Below are positions 44,361 to 53,268 of a stretch of DNA of 64,000 nt, piece after piece. The translations under genes were made by a program, and so were the position numbers. This stretch comes from JBDIAG01 sp963835085 (GTDB lineage Bacteria > Actinomycetota > Actinomycetes > Actinomycetales > CAWJMD01). Positions within the stretch are counted from its first letter, which is position 1. Every line of letters starts with the position of its first letter. A model generated the notes under the pieces. It was not told the origin of the DNA. It searched no databases and saw only the letters and a list, made by a program, of their open reading frames with translations. The DNA lies in assembly GCA_963835085.1 (NCBI GenBank), contig CAWIED010000001.1, positions 3,410,001 through 3,474,000 on the forward strand, given 5' to 3'.

Positions 44361-45375
44361 GTTTGCCTCCACGGATGGTCCGGGTCCTTCCCACCTGAAA
44401 GTATCCATATCCGGCGGACGTTTTGGCCCCGAGACCTTCGTCGCAGACAGCCCCCCTGAGCGCCTTAACAGCGACCTGCACTGCCTTGGATTCCCCAACG
44501 AGTAGAGCCACCCAGATGCCGCTGGAGACGACCAGGAAGTTGACTGGGACAGGCTGGAAATATTCGGCTGGCGGTGCCGAGGCCGCATCCGAAGTCTCGT
44601 AGTACCTACCTTGGTGGGGAGTTAGTACATCGATTGTTACGTCAAACTCAACACTCGCCGGCAACGCATCCAGAAACTGCACACCGCCTCCGAGCAAGGT
44701 CGGCTCAGGCTTGCTGGGAGATGCTGGGCCCTCAACCTCAGTCTTACTCGTGGAGTTGATTTCGTGTGTACGCGATGGCTCGCATCCAAAGACGGTCTCT
44801 AGCGTTGCCGGCGGTAGATCGAGTGCACTGCGCGCATACGCGCAGGCTGCACCCTTGAGGCTGCTTCCCGGGAGGATCGGCCATCCGTACGTGCCGTGCA
44901 CGGTCATACCAAGGTCGCGGATTCCCCCTGACCCCGTGCCGATCAGAAAAGGCGTCTGCACGTGGAGTGCAATAGCAGTGCACTCATGTTTCTCCTTGCG
45001 CTCTTGTCCCTCCTTCTCCTTGATTAGAGAGCCAGCGGCCGCCATTCGGCGTGCCCGCGCGGCGCCGAGCAGATCAGCTGATCCATCGGCTCCCAATCGG
45101 TGCTGAACGGCCCACTCAGCGCCAGGACGCTCATCGAGTTCATAGCTGCCGTCACGGGATGCTTTGGCGACAGCCGTCCGTAAGAGCAAGACTCGGCTGT
45201 TGGCCGACTTAAGATTGGGAAGACTGGTCGCCGCAAATCGGGGAGGTTCCGAATTTGTCACGGTGAGCAGCCGAGCGTACGGCCCGACAACGCCACGAGT
45301 CGCGGGAATCTCGGCTGTCGGGGGACGCTGAATCCACGGACTCTGCGGCCCCGGCAGCGGTCGCTCATCAAGCAT
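44290..45375 (-). CDS. cmr6: Type III-B effector protein Cmr6
   Basis: A 361-residue RAMP protein that caps the Cmr4 backbone of the complex. Diagnostic segments are PFLIGTGSGGIRDLGMTVHGTYGWPILPGSSLKGAACAYARSAL and VQFLDALPASVEFDVTIDVLTPHQGRYYE, followed by the C-terminal glycine-rich GLGAKTSAGYGYFQV. The ~90 N-terminal residues and a Lys/Glu-rich insert (IKEKEGQERKEK) are longer than in small Cmr6 proteins. It overlaps cmr5 by 8 bases and the CARF-like gene by 71 bases, an unusually long overlap. Confidence 0.9.
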   Translation of the reverse strand: MLDERPLPGPQSPWIQRPPTAEIPATRGVVGPYARLLTVTNSEPPRFAATSLPNLKSANSRVLLLRTAVAKASRDGSYELDERPGAEWAVQHRLGADGSADLLGAARARRMAAAGSLIKEKEGQERKEKHECTAIALHVQTPFLIGTGSGGIRDLGMTVHGTYGWPILPGSSLKGAACAYARSALDLPPATLETVFGCEPSRTHEINSTSKTEVEGPASPSKPEPTLLGGGVQFLDALPASVEFDVTIDVLTPHQGRYYETSDAASAPPAEYFQPVPVNFLVVSSGIWVALLVGESKAVQVAVKALRGAVCDEGLGAKTSAGYGYFQVGRTRTIRGGKHDNLPSPMRNLGFQQHEDWTRQA

Positions 45376-45799
45376 CTTCAGATCCCTGAGTCATGCTGAC
45401 TGCCCGCTGGTCGTGGACGACGGCCTCAGCCAAACGGCTCAGCCAGACGGCGAATAGCTCAACTCGATGACTAGCCAGAGCCAAAGTACTCGGGGAAGCT
45501 GAACACAGGGCCTTGAACGGGTCGCTCGCTGCCCCACTGGGGGGTGAGCACAAGACCGGGGCAATCTCCGCCCACAGGGAATCAAATACCTTCCGGTAAG
45601 CCTGCCCGAGACTGTCGCTGCCACTCTTGGCGGTGTACAAAGCGAGCGTGGCGACAAGGCCATTGATACGCAGATTGACGGCTAGACCGCGTAGTCGCGG
45701 AAGGATGTCTTTAGGCAAGTCGTCGTTGTGATCGCGAAGGGAGTCGATAACATTGGCGGCCTTGCCTGCCAGTCCTGCATCGATGCGCCGAGGGGTCAT
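45368..45799 (-). CDS. cmr5: Type III-B small subunit Cmr5
   Basis: A 143-residue, mostly alpha-helical protein with the Cmr5 pattern: a basic N-terminus (RRIDAGLAGKAANVIDSL), a central LRINGLVATLALYTAKSG helix (the family's GLxxTLAF/Y segment) and a long C-terminal helix. Cmr5 lines the inner filament of the complex. The ATG at 45799 overlaps the cmr4 stop as ATGA, so the longer upstream frame is not used. Confidence 0.88.
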   Translation of the reverse strand: MTPRRIDAGLAGKAANVIDSLRDHNDDLPKDILPRLRGLAVNLRINGLVATLALYTAKSGSDSLGQAYRKVFDSLWAEIAPVLCSPPSGAASDPFKALCSASPSTLALASHRVELFAVWLSRLAEAVVHDQRAVSMTQGSEDA

Positions 45800-46734
45800 G
45801 GCTGAATCGCCGCAGCGGTGATGGGTTGTGCCGAGAAGAATCGCGCCCATAGAAGGCCCTTGCCGATAGTCTCGTCGCCGCCCAGCTGCAGGATCTCACC
45901 ATCGAGGGTTTCCCGCAGGTTTTCCAGGTGGGATTGAACTGAGGTCTCGAGGAGGGCAACGAGCAAACTTTCGGCGGGTAAGTACTCGCTGTAAAAGGGG
46001 CCTTGTTGCACGGCCTTGTTCTCATCGAGCTGAACCCGTGGGGTGATCTCGACGCATTCCACAGTTATCGCCGTCAGCACATCGTCCCCCACGATAAGCA
46101 GATCACTTTCAATCTTAGTGCGCGAGTAGTTGTGCACTTCGGCGAGAGGGTAGGCGCTCTTCCCCAGCCACGTCGACCACTCTGACACCACTCCAGGAGA
46201 CGGATTCCCCGTCAATACAAATGGTCCCACCACGATCTCACCATCCCATGGCTTGCCCTTCGATAGGAGGGCGGAATCGGCTGGCTTATACGGTACATTC
46301 GGGGACCCGCCTCCAAGAAGAGATACCTTTCTGGCAGTTCGCGCTAAGGCCAATGGGCTACTCAAGTATGCGAAGTTCGACACCAATGTGGGGGCCGGAA
46401 AAGCAACCAATTGAGCATCCCCCACCTTGAGCGACCCGGGCCTTGGAGGACCGCTCGCGAGCATAGCGGCAGACCCTTGTGAGGTCGAAGCGCCAGCGAG
46501 CCCGGTGCGGACGGCACCCGGCGGGTCAGATCCGAAAACCTTCTGCAGCAGTCCATCGTCAGGCCACACGCTGCGGCAGCGATCGCGCAATGCACCCTTC
46601 AGGCTCTGACCCCAGATCAACGGTAAGCGGCTAGCGCTCTCGCGTTGAATCTGAAGGTCCACACTTCCGATGCCCACGTCAGCGCCAGCATGCATCGGCG
46701 ACTCTGCGGAAAGGAACAACAAAGCCCGATTCAT
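45796..46734 (-). CDS. cmr4: Type III-B backbone RNase Cmr4
   Basis: A 312-residue RAMP protein forming the repeated backbone that cuts target RNA at 6-nt intervals. The N-terminus RALLFLSAESPMHAGADVGIGSVDLQIQRES has an Asp at position 26, the same number as the catalytic Asp of Pyrococcus Cmr4. LPLIWGQSLKGALRDRC follows, and a glycine-rich loop lies near the C-terminus (LQLGGDETIGKGLLWARF). It starts one base after the cmr3 frame ends in transcription order. The target-RNA cleavage activity is expected to be intact. Confidence 0.93.
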   Translation of the reverse strand: MNRALLFLSAESPMHAGADVGIGSVDLQIQRESASRLPLIWGQSLKGALRDRCRSVWPDDGLLQKVFGSDPPGAVRTGLAGASTSQGSAAMLASGPPRPGSLKVGDAQLVAFPAPTLVSNFAYLSSPLALARTARKVSLLGGGSPNVPYKPADSALLSKGKPWDGEIVVGPFVLTGNPSPGVVSEWSTWLGKSAYPLAEVHNYSRTKIESDLLIVGDDVLTAITVECVEITPRVQLDENKAVQQGPFYSEYLPAESLLVALLETSVQSHLENLRETLDGEILQLGGDETIGKGLLWARFFSAQPITAAAIQP

Positions 46735-47811
46735 CTACCAGCCTCCCATAAGAGCGAGCCCGAAACCCGCCGTCCGATATACGTCTTCGGCCTGATGAAG
46801 ACATCGACCGTGCCAGTCCTCAGCAAACGCGGACGCTAATGCCGAGGTGGGAAACCGCAAGTAGTAAACACTGCCCGCCGAGACCGCCCACAGCAGTCGC
46901 GATGCCTTCACCACCGCCGTCGTCTCGTCCACGGTCGCCGTCGTGATGACATCGGGGCCGTCAACCACTGCCGAAACAAGCTCTGTCCGATAGCCTCGGA
47001 GGGCGTCGTCCGGACGCCATCCGTCTGAGAACACGGCCGGAGTGGCCAGGTAGAGCAACAGTCGTCCACCCGGAAAGTCGCCCGGTCGCTTCGGCCAACT
47101 CGGTGAGCTCGTGTCAGAATCGGAGTAGACGCTGACTTCAGCCCGTCGGGCCTCACCACCGAGACGTATCGTCTTGCGTGGCGCCCCTTCAGGAAGATCA
47201 GTGCACCAAGCGGCGAACGCCGCGTCACGGCACGGACGAAGGTGTTCTGTCTCGTAGAGATACCCCTCCACGCCCATCCGCTCCGTGTTGCGGGTCAGAC
47301 CTACCCGTCCCTCGACCGTCCACGGTAGCCACCGGTCGCGGCCATTCGTGAAATTTTGTAAGTCTCTAAGCCATTGAGACCAGTTCGCCCGCTCTCTTAG
47401 GTATTGCTGCAGTTGGTTCGTCTCCCACCAGCCGCCGAGGGGATCGCCATCGCCTAAAGTCACCTCAGCGACGTCGGCGCTCAAATCGTGCACAACAGCA
47501 CCATGCACCGGTGAACCTGAGGCCGAAGACTCCACCGGCCCCAATAATCGCCACTGGTCGTCAGGATCGCTTACGACGTCTCGCGGCACCGGGAAATAGC
47601 GGCGCCAACTCTGTTCCAAGCGGCGGACCACGACCGGTCCACTCACTGTGCCGGGATTGGCGCCGTAGGCGGCACCGATAGCCCCTGCAATCGTCGATGG
47701 ACTTGGAGTGCTCGCACGGCCGGTGCTGTGCGTACCGGCTGCAAAGTTGCGTCCGTCCCGAATCGAGACGGTGTCCAACGGCTCCAGAATCACCCAGGCG
47801 TGCATGTTCAT
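46735..47811 (-). CDS. cmr3: Type III-B effector protein Cmr3
   Basis: A 358-residue RAMP protein that, with Cas10/Cmr2, holds the 5' tag of the crRNA. The N-terminus AWVILEPLDTVSIRDGRNFAAGTHSTGRASTPSPSTIAGAIGAAYG is the characteristic Cmr3 opening (E-P-L-D-T..RDGR.F). The C-terminus has the AGFGLALMGGW G-rich segment. The ATG at 47811 overlaps the cmr2 stop (ATGA). Confidence 0.92.
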   Translation of the reverse strand: MNMHAWVILEPLDTVSIRDGRNFAAGTHSTGRASTPSPSTIAGAIGAAYGANPGTVSGPVVVRRLEQSWRRYFPVPRDVVSDPDDQWRLLGPVESSASGSPVHGAVVHDLSADVAEVTLGDGDPLGGWWETNQLQQYLRERANWSQWLRDLQNFTNGRDRWLPWTVEGRVGLTRNTERMGVEGYLYETEHLRPCRDAAFAAWCTDLPEGAPRKTIRLGGEARRAEVSVYSDSDTSSPSWPKRPGDFPGGRLLLYLATPAVFSDGWRPDDALRGYRTELVSAVVDGPDVITTATVDETTAVVKASRLLWAVSAGSVYYLRFPTSALASAFAEDWHGRCLHQAEDVYRTAGFGLALMGGW

Positions 47812-49745
47812 GGCTGCTCGCGGGGCCGAGAGGTCTCAGTTGCCTGAGTCGAAAGGAACCTGGCCATAGTCGCTACAGCAGCGGTAAGGCTCGGAGAGCC
47901 GGACAAGCCCATCGCTGTCAGGGCTGCCGCAGCCGAGGGCGACCCGCCCTGGCGCCCGAGCCGTCGCGACAGTTCGCGCTGCCACCATTCCGGTTTGTTC
48001 TGACGCAAGTTGTCCAGCTCTGCCTCGTCTCGTTCCAGCCGGCTCGCGACACTGCCGGATAGCCCACTACCGATCTCATCCGCCAAACTGGTCATGAGGT
48101 CCACAGCTGACACGGGCGGACCATCGGCGGTGGTGTGAACGTGCCACGGCATCGTGAACCTGGCTTTGTCACTACCGCGCCGTAGCACCGCTATTCCCAA
48201 GCCCGGCCGGTCACAGGCCTTAGCCTCGCTCAGAAGTTGCGCCGCGTCAGCTACCACCGCCTGCAGCGATTGACCAGCATGGAAGAACATCACAGCGCTG
48301 CTGGCGGTGATCTTCGGCACTAGGTAGGGGGCGGTGAGGCTCGCGAGGAAGGCACTGTAACTTCGGCGCGCTGCATCGAGCGCGGTGGCAGCCGGCACGA
48401 ATGCAACCATGTCATCACCACCGGCGTAGACTGTCCGCCCCAATATTGCCGAAGATTGCACTACCGCTGTCTGGCATCGCCCAGCCGCGATCAACGCCTC
48501 CGAAACCTGGTGATGCCACTTCTCGGGCGCGATAGGGATCTCCGGTGCCTCTGGCGAGCATCTAGGCGGATGGGCGAGGCGCATACCCATCCTATCGGCA
48601 TCCTGCATAACGAGCGCCAAGTAGGGAGTGGGTGCGTTGATTCCTTTACTGGTAGCCCATTCATACAATTGATGAACCGCCCGGAGCCCACTCTGGCACA
48701 GGATGGCATCAGGGGCGTCTTGCAGCAGGTGGTCGCGCCGCAGCGACGCCGGAGCCCACGTTTCAGGATAAAGCCATGCTCCTTCAATACCAGCAAGCCA
48801 CGCTAGCGGATTAGCTTCGGCGGCCAAACCTGGCAGGTCACTTCTACCCTGACTAACTCCCGCTGACTTGCATAGGGTTCCGACCGCTGTCTGGAGGAGT
48901 TGGACAATTTTCAACCCGTCTGGGTCCGCACCGTCAATGACGGCCGCCCGAAAGGGCGCCGACGCGACCGACAAAGTCGAGGGAAACCCGCCTGCACGGG
49001 AGCCAAGTCGCCGCTTGACGAGGGCGGGTACCGATAATGACTCGCCTGCCTTCATTCTCACGGAGGTCCTGACGGGCTCATTCACAGCCAACCAACGCCC
49101 GCTCAAGGAACACAAGGGTGCACCGCCGTTCGAAGATCGGCGATAGTCAGGAAAGTCTCGGATTCGCTTGCGGGCCATCAAGTGCGCACCCGCAGTGGCC
49201 CATTGCTTGACGTATCCTCCCGTCCCGGCGGGCACACATACCCATTGGACCATGGGGAACCCAGGGGGTGGACTATCCGTCGTGGCTTCCCTGCACAACT
49301 CAACCCAGGAACGCTCAACTTCGGCGGCCATATCGCGGGCGACCTTCGCTCCAGATCCGGCCTCGGTGAGCACCACAACTCGATTGGGCAGACCCCGCCA
49401 CTGTGCGAGCGAATCGGCGGTACTGGGCGGCGTCGTTGCCGGCATCACGACTGATCCTGCGCGTGCGGCCACTTGCGCCGCTGCCGAGGCCAGGCGCGAC
49501 ATGATCTGGCTCGATGCGTGAAGGTCTGCCGTTGTCCGCGATTCCCCAATGAAGAGCTGGACCCCAGACATCGCCATGATTACGAGGTCTTGTCCGGCTG
49601 GCGCCGTATCTGCAACCACGAAACCCGTACCCCCTTCCGACTCTACATTCGCAACCCTTAGTGAAGCGTCTCCCCAGACCTTCACCACTCGGATGTCGCT
49701 GTAGCCATCCGAGGGCCGACCCCCTAGCGCACGAATGTAGCGCAA
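47808..49745 (-). CDS. cmr2: Type III-B large subunit Cas10/Cmr2, cyclase-active, without HD domain
   Basis: The 645-residue large subunit. Near residues 52-86 it has DLVIMAMSGVQLFIGESRTTADLHASSQIMSRL, the usual GxVQxFI...RKTRDL..S region. The first palm domain has LVMQDADRMGMRL (Asp382). The second palm has VYAGGDDMVAFVP with the catalytic GGDD at ~442-445, so ATP should be converted to cyclic oligoadenylate on target binding. No N-terminal HD nuclease domain is present, so DNA cleavage is not expected. The zinc-ribbon-like site is reduced (LCSLSGR, one Cys of the usual pair missing). The TTG at 49745 is a weak guess; GTG codons near 49685 are alternatives. Confidence 0.9.
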   Translation of the reverse strand: MRYIRALGGRPSDGYSDIRVVKVWGDASLRVANVESEGGTGFVVADTAPAGQDLVIMAMSGVQLFIGESRTTADLHASSQIMSRLASAAAQVAARAGSVVMPATTPPSTADSLAQWRGLPNRVVVLTEAGSGAKVARDMAAEVERSWVELCREATTDSPPPGFPMVQWVCVPAGTGGYVKQWATAGAHLMARKRIRDFPDYRRSSNGGAPLCSLSGRWLAVNEPVRTSVRMKAGESLSVPALVKRRLGSRAGGFPSTLSVASAPFRAAVIDGADPDGLKIVQLLQTAVGTLCKSAGVSQGRSDLPGLAAEANPLAWLAGIEGAWLYPETWAPASLRRDHLLQDAPDAILCQSGLRAVHQLYEWATSKGINAPTPYLALVMQDADRMGMRLAHPPRCSPEAPEIPIAPEKWHHQVSEALIAAGRCQTAVVQSSAILGRTVYAGGDDMVAFVPAATALDAARRSYSAFLASLTAPYLVPKITASSAVMFFHAGQSLQAVVADAAQLLSEAKACDRPGLGIAVLRRGSDKARFTMPWHVHTTADGPPVSAVDLMTSLADEIGSGLSGSVASRLERDEAELDNLRQNKPEWWQRELSRRLGRQGGSPSAAAALTAMGLSGSPSLTAAVATMARFLSTQATETSRPREQP

Positions 49746-50085
49746 CTATCCTCAGATTTCCGCCATCGGAGACTTGATGAGCTTGTCAGGCTCGGACCCG
49801 TCTTGCGACGCCTTCGCGTCTCAGCAGCCCGACACAGCTAGAGCTGGAGGCCTGGCGGGCTGAGCCGGGTTCCCAAGCGGGCGGCCTGTCGTTCTGTGTA
49901 TGTGAAGGTGGTGTGACACAGCCCGAGTAGGGTTTGAGTCCATCCAGTGCAGGGGAGACGGGTGTGAGCCGCGCCTATGGGTGGCACTCCCACAGGGCGG
50001 AGACCGGTGCGCCATAGAGTGAGTCCGCCGATTCGCGACGTCGAGTCCGCCGGTTCGCGTCAGTGGGTCCGCCGATTCGCGGGCA
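49746..50085 (-). promoter_or_regulatory. Upstream region of the cmr operon with three 15-base direct repeats at 22-base spacing
   Basis: About 340 bases without a gene lie between the cas10 start and the IS4-type element. They contain three copies of GTCCGCCGRTTCGCG at 50023-50037, 50045-50059 and 50067-50081, spaced exactly 22 bases apart (two helical turns). They lie ~280-340 bases upstream of cas10. Protein binding is suggested by the phasing, but a target is not evident. Confidence 0.5.
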
Positions 50086-50095
50086 GGACTAGCCG

Positions 50096-51561
50096 CAATA
50101 CCGTTCAGTTAGCGATGGCTGACTTTGATGGTTGTCTGCTGGTCGGGTTGGGGGCAGGTGGCGTGGGCGGCGCGTTTGACGTGCCATTTGGTGTATTTCC
50201 GCTTGATCACGCGCGGGGCTGAGCGGCGCCGCCGGGCGGGGTTGAGCCGTCGCAGGAGTCGGCGGAGGAAGTCGAGCCAGCTTGGGCTGTCGGTGGGGTT
50301 GTGGTCAGGGGGAAAAGACGCCCGGGTGGGCGAGGGTCTGGCGGGTGATGCGTAGCGCGGCGACGAAGCTGACCCGGTCGGGGTCGTGCCCGGAATGGGT
50401 CGCGGCCTCGGCCATCAGGGAACGGATCGCGAAGTGGCAGCACAGATGGCCCCAGATCTCTTGGAGCACCAGGTCGGGTGACTTGCTGCGTAGCACGGTG
50501 CGTGGCCCGCGTTGGTGGGTCTTGAGCTCGTCGAAGATCGACTCGATCTCCCAACGTTGCGCGTAGGCCGCAGCGAGATCGGTCGCGCTGGCCTGGCCGG
50601 GATCTAAGACGGTGGTGAAAAGCCGATAGCTGTGGGGGTTCTCGCGGCCGTCGTCGAGGGTGTAGTCGATCACGCGCACTCGCATCGGATCCGCGGAACG
50701 GGCCTCGGCGGAGTGAGTCTGGCGTAGGTCTGCCAGCCAGGAGCCGTCAGGAAGGTCCTCGACATGGACCGGCTTGGGTCCGGACTTGTCGGTGCGGATA
50801 CGCCACAACAGGTCCGCGCCGCTGCCCGATGCCTTACGCCACAGGGCATAGGAGAAGAACCCGCGGTCCGCGGTCAGCAGCATCCCCGGCGCCAACCGGT
50901 CTAGGAGACGATCAGCCAAGACGGCCTCGGACTCGGTGTAGCCGCCGACCTGAGCTGCGAAGACCGCGTGCGTGCCACACTCGGCCAGCGCGACAACCCG
51001 GGCCTGAGGGAAGGCCGCACGCTCGCCCTTGTTCACCCCCGGCCGGCCGAAGTACTCGGCATTCACCGTGGTGTCGGCGACATCGAGACACGTACCATCG
51101 ACCGCGACCAGCCGCCGCCCGGCCAGCCACACCCCCGCCATCTCGTCGGTACCGATCGGTCTGGCGACCCTCTCGAACAACACTGCCAGCGGCTGCGCAC
51201 CCAACCGTGCTCGGGCCTGGAAAATCGCCGACTTGCTCGGCGGACTGTACGTCTCAGTCCACCCCGAGGCCCACGACAGCCCATCAGTCAACTGCGCCAA
51301 CACATCCTCATAAGAGCCCTCCGAGTACAAAGCCATCCCGATCGAGAAATACGCCATCACCCGCGCCGGCAACGACCGATGACGCTGCTCAGTCCTACCG
51401 ACCTGCGCGATCACCTCATCAACCAGCTCCGCCGGGAACACCCGCGTCAACACCCCCACCGACACCAGATCGGACAAGCGGCGCTCAGTCTCCGGCTTCT
51501 TCCATCCAGCACGCGGCATACCACCAAACTACACCGCTGTAACCTTAACTGAACGGTATTG
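50096..51561 (-). mobile_element. IS4-family insertion sequence with 10-bp target duplication
   Basis: A 1466-bp element with 16-bp terminal inverted repeats (CAATACCGTTCAGTTA at 50096-50111 and its complement at 51546-51561). It is flanked by GGACTAGCCG on both sides (50086-50095 and 51562-51571); a second tandem copy of this decamer follows on the right. Duplication length and transposase type fit IS4. Its ends also match a 51-base element at 60841-60891. Confidence 0.92.
50305..51519 (-). CDS. IS4-family transposase, C-terminus probably cut by a homopolymer frameshift
   Basis: A 404-residue DDE transposase with an N-terminal IS4 domain (LSDLVSVGVLTRVFPAELVDEVIAQVGR) and catalytic core segments RRLVAVDGTCLDVADT (first Asp), GMLLTADRGFFSY (second Asp) and AYAQRWEIESIFDELKTHQRG (YREK-like motif with the Glu). 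The frame stops at 50305-50307 just after HPGVFSP. Losing one base in the adjacent TTTTCCCCC run (read on the minus strand) opens a further ~66 codons (DHNPTDSPSWLDFL...) to a TAA at 50109-50111 in the terminal repeat. The element may be inactive, may use frameshifting, or the base may be a sequencing error. Confidence 0.88.
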   Translation of the reverse strand: MPRAGWKKPETERRLSDLVSVGVLTRVFPAELVDEVIAQVGRTEQRHRSLPARVMAYFSIGMALYSEGSYEDVLAQLTDGLSWASGWTETYSPPSKSAIFQARARLGAQPLAVLFERVARPIGTDEMAGVWLAGRRLVAVDGTCLDVADTTVNAEYFGRPGVNKGERAAFPQARVVALAECGTHAVFAAQVGGYTESEAVLADRLLDRLAPGMLLTADRGFFSYALWRKASGSGADLLWRIRTDKSGPKPVHVEDLPDGSWLADLRQTHSAEARSADPMRVRVIDYTLDDGRENPHSYRLFTTVLDPGQASATDLAAAYAQRWEIESIFDELKTHQRGPRTVLRSKSPDLVLQEIWGHLCCHFAIRSLMAEAATHSGHDPDRVSFVAALRITRQTLAHPGVFSP

Positions 51562-51617
51562 GGACTAGCCGGGACTAGCCGCGCTCGTCCAGCAGGACCA
51601 GCCGCACTCATCGGCGC

Positions 51618-53174
51618 TCAGCAGGCCGAACCAACCAACCCAGAAGCCTCCAGCACCGCACCCGAGACCACCAGTTCGTGGCAGGCCTCAATCTCAGCCG
51701 ACAAGAACCGGTCCGGCCCAGGACCAGCAACCCCCTTGGCCCGCAACAGATCCCGTACAGCACCGGTAGCAACAGCAGGCTCCAAGGGAGCACGCAGATC
51801 AATAGCCCGAGCGGCCGTCAGAATCTCCACGGCCAACACTCGAGCCAGCCCGTCCACCGCCTTGCGCAGCTTGCGCGCGGCGTGCCAGCCCATCGAGACA
51901 TGGTCTTCCTGCATGGCCGAGCTGGGAATGGAGTCCACCGAAGCCGGCACAGCCAGCCGCTTCATTTCCGAGACGATGCCCGCCGCCGTGTACTGAGCGA
52001 TCATGTGCCCCGAGTCGACACCCGGGTCATCAGCCAGGAAGGGGTTGAGTCCGTTGTTGCGCGCCTTGTCGCAGAACCGATCCGTGCGCCGCTCCGACAT
52101 GCTCGCCACATCGGCGGCCGCGATCGCCAGGAAGTCGAGCGCATAAGCCACGGGCGCCCCGTGGAAGTTGCCATTCGACTCCACCCGGCCGTCGAGGGTG
52201 ACCACCGGGTTGTCGATGGCCGCCGCCAGCTCCCACTCGGCCACCCGGGTGGCGTGGTCGACGGTGTCGCGGGCTGCGCCGTGCACCGCAGGAGCGCACC
52301 GCAACGAGTAGGCGTCCTGCACGCGCGTGCATTCGGGGCCCTGATGGCTCGCGACGATGCCCGAGCCCGCCAGCATGGTGCGGAGGTTGGCCGCCGAGGC
52401 CGCCTGGCCCGGGTGCGGGCGCAGGGCCTGCAGGTCGGCCGCGAACGGCGACTCGCTGCCCAGCAGGCCCTCCACGCTCAGCGCAGCGGCCACGTCAGCG
52501 GTGGCGAGCAGCATCCGCAGATCGGCCAGCGCCATCACGAGCATGCCGAGCATGCCGTCGGTGCCGTTGACGAGCGCCAGGCCTTCCTTCTCGGCCAGGG
52601 TCACCGGCTCGATTCCGGCCGCCCGCAACGCTTCTCCCGCCTCGCGCAGAGTGCCCTCGGCATCGCGCACCATGCCCTCGCCCATCAGCGCCAGCGCGCA
52701 GTGCGACAGGGGCGCCAGGTCACCAGAACAACCGAGCGAGCCGTACTCGCGCACCACGGGCGTGATGCCGGCGTCGAGCATTGCCACGTACGCCTGCGCC
52801 GTCTCGGGGCGGATGCCGGTGCGCCCGGTAGCCAGCGTCGAGATGCGCAGCAGCATCAGCGCGCGGATCACCTCGCGCTCCACCTCGGGGCCGGAGCCGG
52901 CCGCGTGCGAGCGAATCAGGCTGCGCTGCAGGTCTGCTCGGCGTTCGCTCGGAATCTGCGTGGTGGCCAGCGCACCGAATCCGGTGGAGATGCCGTAGTG
53001 CGGCGCCACGTCGTCGGCCAGGGCGTCGACGATGTCTCGACTCTTGGTGATCTCGGCCAGGGCCTCTTCCGCCAGGCGCACGCGCGCGCCGTGCCGCGCC
53101 ACCGCTAGCAGCTGCTCGGGCGTGACGGGCCCGGTTCCCACGACGACGGCTTCCTTGACGACAGACTCACTCAT
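51618..53174 (-). CDS. hutH: Histidine ammonia-lyase
   Basis: Removes ammonia from histidine to give urocanate, the first step of the hut pathway. The 518-residue protein carries the self-cyclising prosthetic-group site as YGSLGCSGDLAPLSH (Cys149-Ser150-Gly151; many enzymes have Ala first, and Cys is common in actinomycetes). Also present are HYGISTGFGALA with the catalytic Tyr, NGTDGMLG, HQGPECTRVQDAYSLRC and SNGNFHG. The ATG at 53174 is followed by a normal N-terminus. It lies 36 kb from hutU-hutF-hutI, with the glycan and CRISPR regions between. Confidence 0.93.
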   Translation of the reverse strand: MSESVVKEAVVVGTGPVTPEQLLAVARHGARVRLAEEALAEITKSRDIVDALADDVAPHYGISTGFGALATTQIPSERRADLQRSLIRSHAAGSGPEVEREVIRALMLLRISTLATGRTGIRPETAQAYVAMLDAGITPVVREYGSLGCSGDLAPLSHCALALMGEGMVRDAEGTLREAGEALRAAGIEPVTLAEKEGLALVNGTDGMLGMLVMALADLRMLLATADVAAALSVEGLLGSESPFAADLQALRPHPGQAASAANLRTMLAGSGIVASHQGPECTRVQDAYSLRCAPAVHGAARDTVDHATRVAEWELAAAIDNPVVTLDGRVESNGNFHGAPVAYALDFLAIAAADVASMSERRTDRFCDKARNNGLNPFLADDPGVDSGHMIAQYTAAGIVSEMKRLAVPASVDSIPSSAMQEDHVSMGWHAARKLRKAVDGLARVLAVEILTAARAIDLRAPLEPAVATGAVRDLLRAKGVAGPGPDRFLSAEIEACHELVVSGAVLEASGLVGSAC

Positions 53175-53268
53175 GGACTCAATGGCATCTCACCCGGCCT
53201 CGTTTCGACAGCCGGTTGGCAACGTTGTCGTCTGTAATCCCAGACGTGCAGATCGTGGCCGACAGGTC

